Source of the DNA: a virus | Reading direction: 5' to 3' (one strand) | Virus record (IMG/VR): IMGVR_UViG_3300047552_000251 | Coordinates: 1-21,895 of that record | Length of the DNA stretch: 21,895 bases | Shown: in pieces, positions 6,201 through 14,866 of the stretch | Layout: each line of letters opens with the position of its first letter | Numbering within the stretch: the stretch's first letter is position 1 | Notes under the pieces: generated by a model | The model's input: only the letters and a program-made list of their open reading frames with translations | What the model was told of the DNA's origin: nothing | The model's database searches: none | Translations under genes and position numbers: made by a program

Positions 6201-8473
6201 TAAAAGCCGGGGGTCTATCAAAATCAGAAGAGCTGGAACAGACTAACATACGTAATAAAGCCAATAGCCGAGTAGAGGAGTTAACTAATGCCTTAGCCTT
6301 TGTTAATAAAGGAGGCAAGAGCCTAGCTTCTAGATTACGTGCAGATAAGGAAAGCGCTGATAGTTCTAAAGATGAATCAAAGATATCAGCATCAAACGCA
6401 CTACGAAGTGACGTAGGAAGCCTATCTTTAGCACAACTTGGTAGAGATAACCAGTTAGCTGCCCTATCAAGTAAGATGCAAACTATAGAAGCCAAAAAAC
6501 AGTTCGATCTTATCGAAGAGCAGTGGAAGGTTATTAGTAAAACTGCAGACGAAGAAAAAGATAGACTAGCAACTCAGTTAAGACAAGATGAGCTAACATC
6601 CGCAAATTCTATTACTTTAGATCAAGATTTAGAGACACGTATCCAGGCTACAAAAGAACAGATTCGTGCTATAGATGCAGTAAAAGCTGAATACGCTATT
6701 CTACAGGATATACAAAAACTGGAGAAGTACAAGCAGGTAGGTGGTAAAGCAGAGTACGCTGATAATAGACTCAAAACTCTAAATAGTAATCTGGCCTCAG
6801 TACGTAGAGGTAGGGAAGACCAAGAGGCAGCTGATGCAGAAGCCGAGCGCATCAAATCCATAGATCTAGTAATTGCCAAATCCCAGAAGCAGCAGGCCTT
6901 ACTAGAAGTACAGAAACGTACTATAGAGGTACTGGCTACTATGGAGCGTGCTACTACTGCCGAGCGAGCAAAAGCAGAACAAGATTCCTTTGATATTACT
7001 AGAAGAACTCTACTACTTAAAATAGAGGAACTAGAGGAAGAGAAAAAGAAAAGTAAGGATGCGGCTACTATACTACAAGCAGAACTACGGGTGGAAGAAG
7101 CAATAGCCCAATTCAGAAAAGAAGCAGAAGCCTCTCTATATCGTCAACTAGATCTTCAAAAGAAGTTAGTAGACGAAGGTGGAAAAAATACTATGCCAAT
7201 ATCTGATATGGTAGGATTAGAGGCTGACCGTAGAGCGAAAGACTTCCGTAAGAACCTAAAGAGTTCCGTGGATTATACTTTTGATGCTGTATATGCAGGG
7301 ATGGACGCAGGTATTGATGAATTATTTACTAAGATGCAGCAAGGTCAGAAAATCGCCTTTAAGGATATAGTAAATACTGTAAGAAATGCAATGTCTAATG
7401 TTTTTGCTGATGCTGCTAAAGAATACATGAAGATGGGTGTACGTGATATGATCTCTGGTATGTTTGGAGGTCCTAAAACTTACGAACAAACTATGACAAG
7501 CCTAACAGAAAAGATAGAGAAGAATACTAGTATAATGGCAAGCAAAACAGGCTCTACCAGTACTAGTAAGCTCGGAGGTCAGTCAACCTCTACATATACC
7601 AACCCAATCGGCCCCGCCAGCGCGGGAGTTGACCCTAAGACAGGGCAAACGGACTGGGAGAAGCAAGCTGCCCTAGATGAGGCATGGTTGGAAGGAACCG
7701 ATACTGTTGGAGCAGCTGCATCTACAAGTAAGGATGCAGCAGGAGGCTTCTTACAATCAGCTTCTGGTATGTGGTCTGCGGTTAAAGACTTTGCTACTGG
7801 TAATGCCACATTCTCACAAACTTTCGGTAGAATTATTGATGGTTTTGGAAATATGATGCCCTCCCTATTTACAGGAATCTATGGAGCTATTGCGAGTGCT
7901 ATGGGTGCTATAGGTGGCGGTGGAGGAGGTGGTGGAGGAGGTATCTTTGGAACCCTATTAAACCTAGGAGTTAGTTATCTTACTGGAGGCTTTGGGGGCT
8001 CAACTGCAGCAGGCCCAAGCGCTCTCGCTATGGGTACTGGTAATAGTACTATGGCAGGTACTGGAGGAAGCTGGTTAGGGAATACCTCAGGTTTTAAACT
8101 TGGGGGTTTTGCAAAGGGTGGTGCTTTTGAAGGAGCAGAAGGTCTTTCCAAGTACTCTAACTCTATCGTATCAAGCCCAATCAGCTTCGCCTTCGCGAAG
8201 GGCGGAGTTCCTAATATGGGAATAGCTGGAGAGTCTGGACCAGAAGCAATTATCCCATTAAAACGTGATGCCACAGGTAATCTTGGTATTCGTGGTGGTG
8301 GTGAGATGGTTAATAATATTGATATTAATATCTCTATTGAAGGAGGCTCTGAGAAGGATAATGGTGGTGGCATGTCTAAGGATATGGCAGGATTGCTTGG
8401 TAACTCTATTAAAGCAGCCGTAACACAAGAGCTAATTAAACAATCTAGACCAGGAGGCCTATTGGCAAGATAA
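3260..8473 (+). CDS. tail tape measure protein
   Basis: Codes for 1737 residues. The start is ATG 3260, preceded by GAGAGG at 7 bases; an in-frame TTG at 3185 is inside the -35 box of P2 and cannot be the start of a P2 transcript. The protein is long and helical, rich in Lys, Glu, Ala and Gln (coiled-coil heptads over much of 340-540 and 780-1420). Hydrophobic segments lie near 84-110, 300-315 and 539-565. There is a Gly-only run near 1552-1561. The C-terminal end has two Phe-Ala-Lys-Gly-Gly motifs, the second followed by Gly-Glu-Ser-Gly-Pro-Glu-Ala-Ile-Ile-Pro-Leu (near 1643-1668), a hallmark of lambda-family tape measures. It sets tail length and is ejected to help DNA cross the envelope. 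At the usual 0.15 nm per residue the tail would be about 260 nm, an inference. Confidence 0.96.
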   Translation: MANDIKVNLAVSDGGTLDDQIKKARVLLKELNAIKTVSKMQNTGALSQGRNDMTDVGANRLAKGIQGATGAAGRDFAKQAQGLGGLVHVYATFAANIFAVSAAFTALSKAADYDNMIKGLDQLGASSGKNLGTMAKNVTALTDGAISLKESMSAVAQASSAGMSGQQIERMALVAKKASQALGRDMTDSINRLSRGITKMEPELLDELGIFTRVDRASADYARSVGKSVNALTDFEKRQAFANAALTEAEKKFGAINLSANSFSKLQASITDILYQGGTLLNKVLNPIAEILSNSPTALAAGLLGIVGILVKQALPAIANMRQGLAETAELTGKIAANRAAQAKAGRTGEIKALRDSIELEADKRATAMEELANKANKKSFRGLDQNARSVLDEVDAKKITDAQIKALEAKAGAGTKTAKMYGQIAEAAKKAKEAEDAWAKANQALKTEEGRKLPWYSTEAINKRLAEVAQAKATRAQIISSAADEASVTGFTGGMATLASGIEKAKKEAKDSGKEFGKFQTALAYTQGTAAVVATKITSVVSSLGAIGMVIGVVIGAFELVYSWLSKNSKQLVDFDKASETLTSSIDGLGRTLDYLASKSPLEQLSVDSINARATAIYELSNSFESLYIKFKKLQNTETSWLDDTVDWVKKIGNWDVSSTMAKDMSQAAKTTLDAITDPKRADKLRASLEDLVGSKTLSAASFKKLINKNDEESLKKFNTLLKENGIEVSNAASKVKEYTDQADQTIKTQQSLLTSFMPSDNLSKFAMDQIKMAEKLASSLSDTESSMSALYETMKDSQRLSILPEKALSDLMEAAPAIRKFQEELGTQQNIKDIQQKALTLEEKRVSENGLGEQYQGRLKAIRAVIAESNEKILTLQDKATQYVKQTAAALYDSGAQKLTLALSNSLAKAALEYQAAIAGVVGGEEGAKLAADIAKQQVAAEISLVKALYAQSEQVAKNTMAIEIRNNRDTSELADKKLKAGGLSKSEELEQTNIRNKANSRVEELTNALAFVNKGGKSLASRLRADKESADSSKDESKISASNALRSDVGSLSLAQLGRDNQLAALSSKMQTIEAKKQFDLIEEQWKVISKTADEEKDRLATQLRQDELTSANSITLDQDLETRIQATKEQIRAIDAVKAEYAILQDIQKLEKYKQVGGKAEYADNRLKTLNSNLASVRRGREDQEAADAEAERIKSIDLVIAKSQKQQALLEVQKRTIEVLATMERATTAERAKAEQDSFDITRRTLLLKIEELEEEKKKSKDAATILQAELRVEEAIAQFRKEAEASLYRQLDLQKKLVDEGGKNTMPISDMVGLEADRRAKDFRKNLKSSVDYTFDAVYAGMDAGIDELFTKMQQGQKIAFKDIVNTVRNAMSNVFADAAKEYMKMGVRDMISGMFGGPKTYEQTMTSLTEKIEKNTSIMASKTGSTSTSKLGGQSTSTYTNPIGPASAGVDPKTGQTDWEKQAALDEAWLEGTDTVGAAASTSKDAAGGFLQSASGMWSAVKDFATGNATFSQTFGRIIDGFGNMMPSLFTGIYGAIASAMGAIGGGGGGGGGGIFGTLLNLGVSYLTGGFGGSTAAGPSALAMGTGNSTMAGTGGSWLGNTSGFKLGGFAKGGAFEGAEGLSKYSNSIVSSPISFAFAKGGVPNMGIAGESGPEAIIPLKRDATGNLGIRGGGEMVNNIDINISIEGGSEKDNGGGMSKDMAGLLGNSIKAAVTQELIKQSRPGGLLAR

Positions 8474-8808
8474 TGGCAGAATTTACATGGACACCTAGCA
8501 GAGGATTCACTCTTGATACCACTCCAAAAGTAAATGTTGCAAAATTCGGGGACGGGTACGCACAGCGTACCCCTTCCGGAATTAACAATATTGAACAGGT
8601 ATGGCAACTATCATTCCAAAATCAGGTAATAGCTACCGCAAATGCTATTATATCTTTTCTTGCATCAAAACAAGGATCAACCCCTTTTACATGGTTACCT
8701 CCAGGAGAGATTACCGAGGTGCTAGTAGTTTGTACAAAATGGTCAAGAACATATGACTCCCATCTTACAGCTTCAATAACTGCAACATTTGAGAGAGTAT
8801 ATGGTTAA
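8473..8808 (+). CDS. M: minor tail protein, gpM-like
   Basis: Codes for 111 residues. The ATG shares one base with the tape measure stop (TAATG), so translation is coupled. The pattern Phe-Gly-Asp-Gly-Tyr-x-Gln-Arg near residues 26-33, Phe-Thr-Trp near 71-73 and the ending Phe-Glu-Arg-Val-Tyr-Gly are characteristic of the phage minor tail protein M family. gpM forms part of the distal tail/tip ring connecting the tube to the tip complex. Length is close to that of lambda gpM (109). Confidence 0.92.
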   Translation: MAEFTWTPSRGFTLDTTPKVNVAKFGDGYAQRTPSGINNIEQVWQLSFQNQVIATANAIISFLASKQGSTPFTWLPPGEITEVLVVCTKWSRTYDSHLTASITATFERVYG

Positions 8809-9490
8809 TGGTGATATTCAAAAATTAAATCCCGGTACAGTAGTTGATTTATATGAGTTGGACGTAAGAGCACTTGGTGGAGAGCAGTTCTACTTCCACG
8901 CAGGTGTAAATGAGCTTGGTAATAATATTATATGGCAGGGAATATCTTACGCCAGATACCCTATAGAGGTTTCTGGATTTGAGAAAACAGGGCAAGGTAC
9001 CTTACCTAGACCAACTATTACGGCAGCCAACATTAACGGAGTGCTAACTCAGCTTGCAAAAGCTTATCAAGGACTATTAGGCGCTAAGTTGATTCGTAGA
9101 AGAACTTTTATTAAGTACCTAGACGCAGTAAATTTTAGTAGTGGCAATGCTTATGCAGACCCAAACGCTCATTTTGCTGATGAGGTATGGTTTATTGATA
9201 GAAAAAGTGGTGAGAATCCTATATTTATAGAATTCGAATTAGCAGCAGCTTTTGACGTATCAGGAGTACTTCTACCTAGAAGACAGTGTATACAGAATAC
9301 ATGTATATGGAAATATAGAAGCACTGAATGTGGCTTTAGTGGTGGAGCTGTAGCGGATATTAACGATGTTCCTACTACAGATATTAATAATGATGTATGT
9401 GGCAAAAAATTAAACTCCTGTAAGTTAAGGTTTGGTACTAATGGAGTACTACCTTATGGAGGATTCCCAGGAGTTGGCTTAATATCATGA
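8801..9490 (+). CDS. L: minor tail protein, gpL-like, with iron-sulfur cysteines
   Basis: Codes for 229 residues from ATG 8801 (an in-frame TTG at 8789 would add four); it overlaps the M gene by 8 bases. It aligns well with lambda gpL: Gly-Gly-Glu-x-x-Tyr/Phe-Phe near residue 26, Tyr-Pro-Ile-x-x-Ser-Gly-Phe near 53, Leu-Asp-Ala-Val-Asn-Phe near 107, and the C-terminal Gly-Gly-Phe. Cysteines 168, 177, 200 and 207 have the spacing (9, 23, 7) I recall for the lambda gpL residues that bind a [4Fe-4S] cluster; Cys163 is extra. gpL is part of the tail tip below gpM and supports gpJ. Confidence 0.94.
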   Translation: MVNGDIQKLNPGTVVDLYELDVRALGGEQFYFHAGVNELGNNIIWQGISYARYPIEVSGFEKTGQGTLPRPTITAANINGVLTQLAKAYQGLLGAKLIRRRTFIKYLDAVNFSSGNAYADPNAHFADEVWFIDRKSGENPIFIEFELAAAFDVSGVLLPRRQCIQNTCIWKYRSTECGFSGGAVADINDVPTTDINNDVCGKKLNSCKLRFGTNGVLPYGGFPGVGLIS

Positions 9491-10203
9491 ATATACCTAA
9501 TACTATACTGGAACAAGTATTCTCACACGCATATAAAGATAGCCCTAGAGAGTGTTGTGGGGTTATTTGTGTATTTAAGGGTAGGTTAAAGTATGTACCT
9601 TGTACTAATATAGCTACCGATATACAAAACTTTATTATAGACCCAGAAGAGTTATGTCAGATCGAAGACTCTGGAGAAGAGATTGTCTGTATAGTACATT
9701 CTCATGTTAATATTGCGGCCACACCTTCACAGGCGGATCTAGTTTCTATAGAGTATAATAGTATTCCCTGGTTAATAGTGTCTATACCTTCAAATACTCA
9801 TGAAATTATTTATCCAACAGGTTATAGACCTCCTAGGTTTGGAAGAGAATATACCTTTGGAGTACTAGATTGCTACTCCCTAATAAGAGATATATATTTA
9901 GAGGATCTAAATATACCTCTTAGAGATATGCCTAGGTGGCCCAACTGGTGGGAAGATGGTGTAAATCTATATGTTAATAATGCAGAAACTCTTGGATTCC
10001 AGAGAGTTACAGATGGCTCTCTAAAGCCTTATGATATTATATTAATGCAAACTGCCGCACCAGTGCCGGACCATGGTGCAGTTCTACTACCTTGTGGGCA
10101 TATAGCCCAACATATGACAGGTAGACTATCTAGTAAAGATGTTTATGGTGGGTACTATAGAAAGGTAACCACGCACGTTTATAGGTACCCAACATTATGT
10201 TAA
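9487..10203 (+). CDS. K: tail tip hydrolase, gpK-like (JAMM/MPN plus NlpC/P60)
   Basis: Codes for 238 residues; its ATGA overlaps the L stop. The N-terminal JAMM metalloprotease-like domain has the full zinc motif: Glu22, then His71-Ser-His73-x7-Ser81-x2-Asp84. The C-terminal NlpC/P60 peptidase domain has a catalytic Cys129 in Asp-Cys-Tyr-Ser-Leu and His196 in Pro-Asp-His-Gly-Ala, with a polar third residue probably at His205 or nearby. gpK is needed for tip assembly, and the NlpC/P60 part is thought to cleave peptidoglycan cross-links during DNA entry. Both active sites look intact. Domain order and length match lambda gpK. Confidence 0.95.
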   Translation: MNIPNTILEQVFSHAYKDSPRECCGVICVFKGRLKYVPCTNIATDIQNFIIDPEELCQIEDSGEEIVCIVHSHVNIAATPSQADLVSIEYNSIPWLIVSIPSNTHEIIYPTGYRPPRFGREYTFGVLDCYSLIRDIYLEDLNIPLRDMPRWPNWWEDGVNLYVNNAETLGFQRVTDGSLKPYDIILMQTAAPVPDHGAVLLPCGHIAQHMTGRLSSKDVYGGYYRKVTTHVYRYPTLC

Positions 10204-10793
10204 CAATTTTACTTTATGGCAAACTAGGAAAAAAGTTTGGAAAGGTACATAAGTACAATGTATCTTCAGTAGCCGAAGCAATTCGAGCACTCTGCGCTAC
10301 AATCAAAGGATTCAAGGAAGATCTTAATATTGGAAGCTACAAAGTACTTGATGGCTCACTCACTTCTTATAACGAAAAACAATTAGACTCACCAATTAGT
10401 AATAGAAATACCCTTAGAATTGTGCCTGTAATTGAGGGGGCCGGAGGGGGTGGAGGAATATTTAATATAGTACTTGGTGCTATATTAATATATGTTAGCA
10501 TGGGTGGCGCTAGTTCCCTCCTAGTTGGTTGGGGTGCTAGTACAGGTGCAGCTGCAGGCGTAATGTCTTTTGGTATCTCAATGGTACTTGGAGGAGTATC
10601 TTCCCTCCTATTCTCACCAGACCCTGTACAACAATCCTCTTATGAGTCTGTAGAGAATGCCCCATCATTTGCCTTTAATGGGGCAATTAATACAACCCAG
10701 CAGGGCAACCCTGTGCCAGTTTGTTATGGTAAGCTGATTGTAGGTTCCCAAGTTATTAGTGCAGGACTTTCTGTAGAGCAGACAACAGTATGA
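10197..10793 (+). CDS. I: tail tip assembly protein, gpI-like
   Basis: Codes for 198 residues; ATG 10197 overlaps the K gene by 7 bases. The N-terminal 75 residues look like a ubiquitin/beta-grasp fold (Thr-Ile-Leu-Leu-Tyr-Gly-x-Leu-Gly-x-x-Phe-Gly). A Gly-rich stretch and two hydrophobic segments follow (about 85-140). The C-terminal Pro-Val-x-Tyr-Gly-x-Leu-x-Val-Gly-Ser-x-Val-Ile-Ser-Ala-Gly is typical of gpI. In lambda, gpI is needed for tail tip assembly, but its place in the finished virion is less clear. Confidence 0.93.
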   Translation: MLTILLYGKLGKKFGKVHKYNVSSVAEAIRALCATIKGFKEDLNIGSYKVLDGSLTSYNEKQLDSPISNRNTLRIVPVIEGAGGGGGIFNIVLGAILIYVSMGGASSLLVGWGASTGAAAGVMSFGISMVLGGVSSLLFSPDPVQQSSYESVENAPSFAFNGAINTTQQGNPVPVCYGKLIVGSQVISAGLSVEQTTV

Positions 10794-13700
10794 GTTATAT
10801 AGCAGGTTCGGGAGGAGGTGGCTGCTTCAAGGCAGGCACCCTAGTACAGAAGCCTAACGGCCTTACAACTCCCATAGAACAAATAAAAGTTGGAGATATT
10901 GTACTATCTTTCGACGATAAAGGAATTATTAGTGAGTCTGTAGTTGAGCAAGTACACGTACATACAGAACCAGAACCTATAATTAAAATCGAGTTCTGGA
11001 ATGGCAGTATTCACTTAACTCCAAATCACTGGGTACTAAACCAATACTACTCTTTTGTAGAGGCTGGTAGCTTAACCATAGAAGATGCTTTAGTAGATGG
11101 GATGGGGCATTTACGTCCTATAAAGTCAATTATACCACAACCTTCCGAAACTGTGTATAACTTAACAGTTTCAGATAATCATACGTTTATTGCAGACAGT
11201 ATATGTGTACATAACGGTGGTTATAGGAATAGATTTCCAGTAGCAGGTTCTGGTGGTGGGGGTGGTGGAAAAGGTGGTGGAGGTGGAAGAGCACCTGTAG
11301 AGACACCTGATAATCTTCACTCAAAACAGTACGCTAGAGTACTAGATTTAGTCTCGGAAGGCGAAATCGAAGGGCTGGTAAATGGTTTAAAATCAGTTTA
11401 TCTAGATGATACTCCTATTGAGTCAGCAGACGGAACCCTAAATTTTAGTGGTGTATCTGTAGTTACACGAAATGGTACTCAAGCTCAGGACTATGTGCCC
11501 GGTTTCGGTACGGTAGAGGCCGAAACTTCTGTTTCCGTAGAAGTAAAAAGCGCTACTCCAGTTACTAGACAGATAACTAATACTAATGCCGATGCAGTAA
11601 GAATTACTCTCAGCACTCCAGTGTTATCTTTTCAAGACCCTAATACCGGAGACCTATCAGGTTCGGAAATACAGCTTAGTATTGATATTAATGATAATAA
11701 TACAGGATGGAAGTCCTATCCTATTCGTCAAGTATCAGGAACTATTGCTTCTGATGGTTCACAGGCTACGGGTACCTCTTCTATTTTATCATACTCCTTC
11801 GATATTAACTGGACTGGCCTTACTAATCTTACTTTACAGAACATTACATACAAAGTAGAATATAAACTAGTATCATCCGGAACCTGGCTAAGCTTAGGTA
11901 CTTTTACTGAAAGTGGTACAGGCAACAATGTAGCCAGTGAAGTACCTATATATGATGGTGAAAATGTAAATATAGTTGGCTATACGACTCAGTATACTAT
12001 AACACCCCCAAGCTACTCTAGAAGATTCTCCGCCAGTGTATCAGAGGGTATATATGAGTTCAAGGTAACTAAACTATCTGGCAGTGGAATGTCTGCTTTA
12101 TCCGCTATATCTACCACAGCTAATACTGGAATAGATGTTATTAGTGGTAAGACTACTAGTAAGTATCAGAGAGCATACAGACTTGAACTGGAAGGTACTG
12201 GCCCTTGGCAGGTACGTGTTACAAAAGTAACACCAGATGCCACAACTTCTAATCTACGAAATAATCTTTATTGGGATAGTTATACAGAGATAGTAGATTC
12301 CAAGCTATCATACCCTAACTCGGCTCTAGTAGCCATCTCCGTGGATTCGGAGCAGTTCTCTAATATACCTACCCGAGGTTACGAGATTAAAGGTGTTAAG
12401 GTACGTATACCAGATAACTATAATCCTATTACTAGAATATACACAGGTATCTGGAGTGGTACCTTCGCATACGCCTGGACAGATAATCCAGCATGGTGCT
12501 TCTATGATATTTGTACAAATACTAGATATGGGCTAGGAGACTACCTATCTGAAGGTCAAATAGATAAATGGACACTATATTCTATTGCACAATATTGCGA
12601 TGAACTAGTACCTAACGGTTTTGGTGGTCAGGAGCCTAGATTCACTTGTAACATGTACCTTCAGACTAGAGAAGAGGCATTCAAAGTAATTAATACTATG
12701 GCCGCAATATTTAGAGCTATGGTATACTGGGCCTCGGGAACCTTAGTCCCGGTACAAGATGCACCTACAACACCTGTTGACTTATATACTCCAGCCAATG
12801 TAATTGATGGGATGTTTACGTATCAGGGGGCAAGTGCTAAAGCCATTCATACAGTAGCACTAGTAAGCTGGAACGATCCAGCAGATATGTATAAATCTAA
12901 AATTGAGTATGTTGAAAACACTTCTGCTATAAATAGATATGGTGTCATTCAGACAGAAATAAACGCTATTGGATGTACTTCCAGAGGGCAGGCACATAGA
13001 GTAGGCGAATGGTTATTATATACTGAACAGAATGAGTCTGAGACTATAACATTTAAGACCGGACTTAGTGGTTGTAAGCTATCGCCGGGTAATACTTTTA
13101 AAGTATCTGATCCTACTAGAACTGGTACCAGATTAGGTGGCAGAGTTTCAGCAGCAACAACCACTGAGATTACTATAGATAGCTCTGTAACTATTGAACC
13201 AGGAATAACATACTACCTATATACTATACAGGAAGATGGAACAGTACTAAGTAGAAACATTAGTAATTCTCCAGGCCCTACTAACATACTAACCTTAGTC
13301 AGTGCACTTCCAAGTGCTCCTATAAAAGACTCGATGTGGATTTTAGCCCATACTCAAATGGAGCCAGAAACTTGGAGAGTAATAGGAGTAAAGGAAGATG
13401 ATAATAATACAGTAGAAGTATCTGCATTATTATATAATGATAGTAAGTACTCTCATATAGAACAAGATACACTATTAGACAATGTTAATAGTAGTGGAAC
13501 ACTATACCAAGCCCCACCGGCCGTATATAATATAACGGTAGTTGAATCATTATATTTAGTAGGTCTAGGTGTTGTTGGTACTAGAGCTACACTTTCTTGG
13601 TCTACCACAGAAGGTGCCTCTTATTATACTATTAAGTATACTAAAGCTAACGGTAATCCTGTTGAAATAACCTCAAGGTATTCATCAATAGATATTGCAC

Positions 13701-14866
13701 CAATTGATGAGGCTGAATATACTTTTACCATTATAGCATATAACTTATTAGGTGTACCTTCTCAACCTACTTCTTATACGTACACTATTAAAGGTAAGAC
13801 TACTCCTCCAAATAACGTATCTGGATTTAATTTAGCAGCTTTGGGAAATCAGGCATATATTACTTGGGATGCTTCAACAGACTTAGACGTACAGGTAGGT
13901 GGTTATATAAGAATTAGGTATACACCGGATACTTTAACCCCTTCATGGAATAACGCTACAGATATAGGCCCTGTATTACCTGGTACCTCAACATCCACTA
14001 TGCTACCATTATTAAGTGGCACATACTTAGCAAAGTGGGTAGACTCTACATATAATGCTTCTGTATCTCCCACTTCGATAATAACCGACGCCGCAAACTA
14101 CATTAATCAAAATGTAGTAGCAACAGTTATGGAGTCTCCTAGTTTCTTGGGTACTAGCTCATACATGATATTAGATGGTACATCTGGTTACCTAAAAATG
14201 ACTGGAACCTCTGATATAGATAGTATGCTTACTAATGTAGATACATGGGGTTATATAGACTCTCTTGGAGGTATAGGATCTTCAGCGTACTACAACTTCC
14301 AAAATTACTTTGACCTGGGTAGTATCCAGACTTCAAGACTTTCAGCTATTCTAGATATTAATGCCATAGATATTACTGGATATATTGACAGCAGAACTAT
14401 TAATATAGATGAATGGTTGTCTATTGACGGTTCTCTAGTAGATGACGTTAATGCAACATTATTTGTTAGCACTACTAATGATAATCCTTCTGGTTCTCCG
14501 ACTTGGTCTAATTGGCATCCCTTCTATGTTGGAGACTGGACAGCCAGAGCTTTTAAGTTTAGGCTAGAAGTATATAACTATTCACAGGGGGCTCATAATA
14601 TAGAGATTAAGTCACTAGGAGTTGTTATTGATATGCCAGATAGGTTGGAGTATGCTAATGATGTTGTCTCTTCTGGAGTAACTGCAATTACCATTACTCC
14701 TCCGTATATGGCACCATATAGTCTGGGTATAACTGCTCAGAATATGGATACCGGAGACTACTATCAGATTACCAGTAAGGGGTTGGGTGGATTTACCATT
14801 ACATTTTATAATAGTGCCGGAACCCCTATTTCCCGCACATTTGATTGGCAAGCAAGAGGATATTAA
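10790..14866 (+). CDS. J: central tip / host specificity protein, gpJ-like, with embedded Hint domain
   Basis: Codes for 1358 residues; its ATGA overlaps the I stop. After a Gly-rich leader and a Hint domain (residues 12-142), residues 165-300 match the start of lambda gpJ: Asp-Asn-Leu-x-Ser, Ser-Glu-Gly-x-Ile-Glu-Gly-Leu-Val-x-Gly-Leu-Lys-Ser-Val, then Phe-Ser-Gly-Val-x-Val-Val-x-Arg-x-Gly. The long middle part is the gpJ tip core. Two fibronectin type III-like modules lie near 907-1000 and 1005-1100. The C-terminal 250 residues are Ser/Thr/Asp-rich and probably bind the receptor or seat the side fibres. J trimerises at the tail tip. The Hint insertion makes it unusual compared with lambda J. 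Confidence 0.94.
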   Translation: MSYIAGSGGGGCFKAGTLVQKPNGLTTPIEQIKVGDIVLSFDDKGIISESVVEQVHVHTEPEPIIKIEFWNGSIHLTPNHWVLNQYYSFVEAGSLTIEDALVDGMGHLRPIKSIIPQPSETVYNLTVSDNHTFIADSICVHNGGYRNRFPVAGSGGGGGGKGGGGGRAPVETPDNLHSKQYARVLDLVSEGEIEGLVNGLKSVYLDDTPIESADGTLNFSGVSVVTRNGTQAQDYVPGFGTVEAETSVSVEVKSATPVTRQITNTNADAVRITLSTPVLSFQDPNTGDLSGSEIQLSIDINDNNTGWKSYPIRQVSGTIASDGSQATGTSSILSYSFDINWTGLTNLTLQNITYKVEYKLVSSGTWLSLGTFTESGTGNNVASEVPIYDGENVNIVGYTTQYTITPPSYSRRFSASVSEGIYEFKVTKLSGSGMSALSAISTTANTGIDVISGKTTSKYQRAYRLELEGTGPWQVRVTKVTPDATTSNLRNNLYWDSYTEIVDSKLSYPNSALVAISVDSEQFSNIPTRGYEIKGVKVRIPDNYNPITRIYTGIWSGTFAYAWTDNPAWCFYDICTNTRYGLGDYLSEGQIDKWTLYSIAQYCDELVPNGFGGQEPRFTCNMYLQTREEAFKVINTMAAIFRAMVYWASGTLVPVQDAPTTPVDLYTPANVIDGMFTYQGASAKAIHTVALVSWNDPADMYKSKIEYVENTSAINRYGVIQTEINAIGCTSRGQAHRVGEWLLYTEQNESETITFKTGLSGCKLSPGNTFKVSDPTRTGTRLGGRVSAATTTEITIDSSVTIEPGITYYLYTIQEDGTVLSRNISNSPGPTNILTLVSALPSAPIKDSMWILAHTQMEPETWRVIGVKEDDNNTVEVSALLYNDSKYSHIEQDTLLDNVNSSGTLYQAPPAVYNITVVESLYLVGLGVVGTRATLSWSTTEGASYYTIKYTKANGNPVEITSRYSSIDIAPIDEAEYTFTIIAYNLLGVPSQPTSYTYTIKGKTTPPNNVSGFNLAALGNQAYITWDASTDLDVQVGGYIRIRYTPDTLTPSWNNATDIGPVLPGTSTSTMLPLLSGTYLAKWVDSTYNASVSPTSIITDAANYINQNVVATVMESPSFLGTSSYMILDGTSGYLKMTGTSDIDSMLTNVDTWGYIDSLGGIGSSAYYNFQNYFDLGSIQTSRLSAILDINAIDITGYIDSRTINIDEWLSIDGSLVDDVNATLFVSTTNDNPSGSPTWSNWHPFYVGDWTARAFKFRLEVYNYSQGAHNIEIKSLGVVIDMPDRLEYANDVVSSGVTAITITPPYMAPYSLGITAQNMDTGDYYQITSKGLGGFTITFYNSAGTPISRTFDWQARGY
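10800..11250 (+). repeat. short direct repeat bounding the Hint segment
   Basis: TAGCAGGTTC occurs at 10800-10809 and 11241-11250, each followed by Gly codons, so Ala-Gly-Ser-Gly-Gly-Gly-Gly appears before and after the Hint domain. The offset is 441 bp (147 codons, in frame). Deleting one repeat unit would leave an ordinary Gly-rich J start. Confidence 0.8.
10823..11215 (+). other. Hint (intein-like / BIL-like) domain inside gpJ
   Basis: Residues 12-142 of J (131 aa) form a complete Hint domain without an endonuclease. It begins Cys12-Phe-x-x-Gly-Thr (block A), has a block B Thr77-Pro-Asn-His80, block F near 122-136 (Val-Tyr-Asn-Leu-Thr-Val, His-Thr-Phe), and ends Val-His141-Asn142 (block G). 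The next residue is Gly, not Cys, Ser or Thr, so standard protein splicing is not expected. Cleavage at either end, as in bacterial intein-like domains, remains possible. It lies in a poly-Gly linker where cutting or splicing would do little harm. Confidence 0.9.

Noticed and set aside
5908-6495. Minus-strand open frame of 195 residues
   Set aside because: It is antisense of a helical repeat-rich part of the tape measure, with a Leu/Ser/Ala-biased product and no start signals.
7915-7941. Possible frameshift or slippage site in the GGT/GGA repeat of the tape measure
   Set aside because: The Gly run is in frame with good tape measure motifs on both sides, and no alternative frame leads to a sensible product.
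7975-8607. Minus-strand open frame of 210 residues
   Set aside because: It is the antisense of the Gly-rich end of the tape measure, giving a Pro-rich low-complexity product with no start signals.
10823-11215. Classical splicing intein in J
   Set aside because: The residue after the terminal His-Asn is Gly, not Cys, Ser or Thr, and there is no homing endonuclease insert. Called a Hint/BIL-like domain instead.
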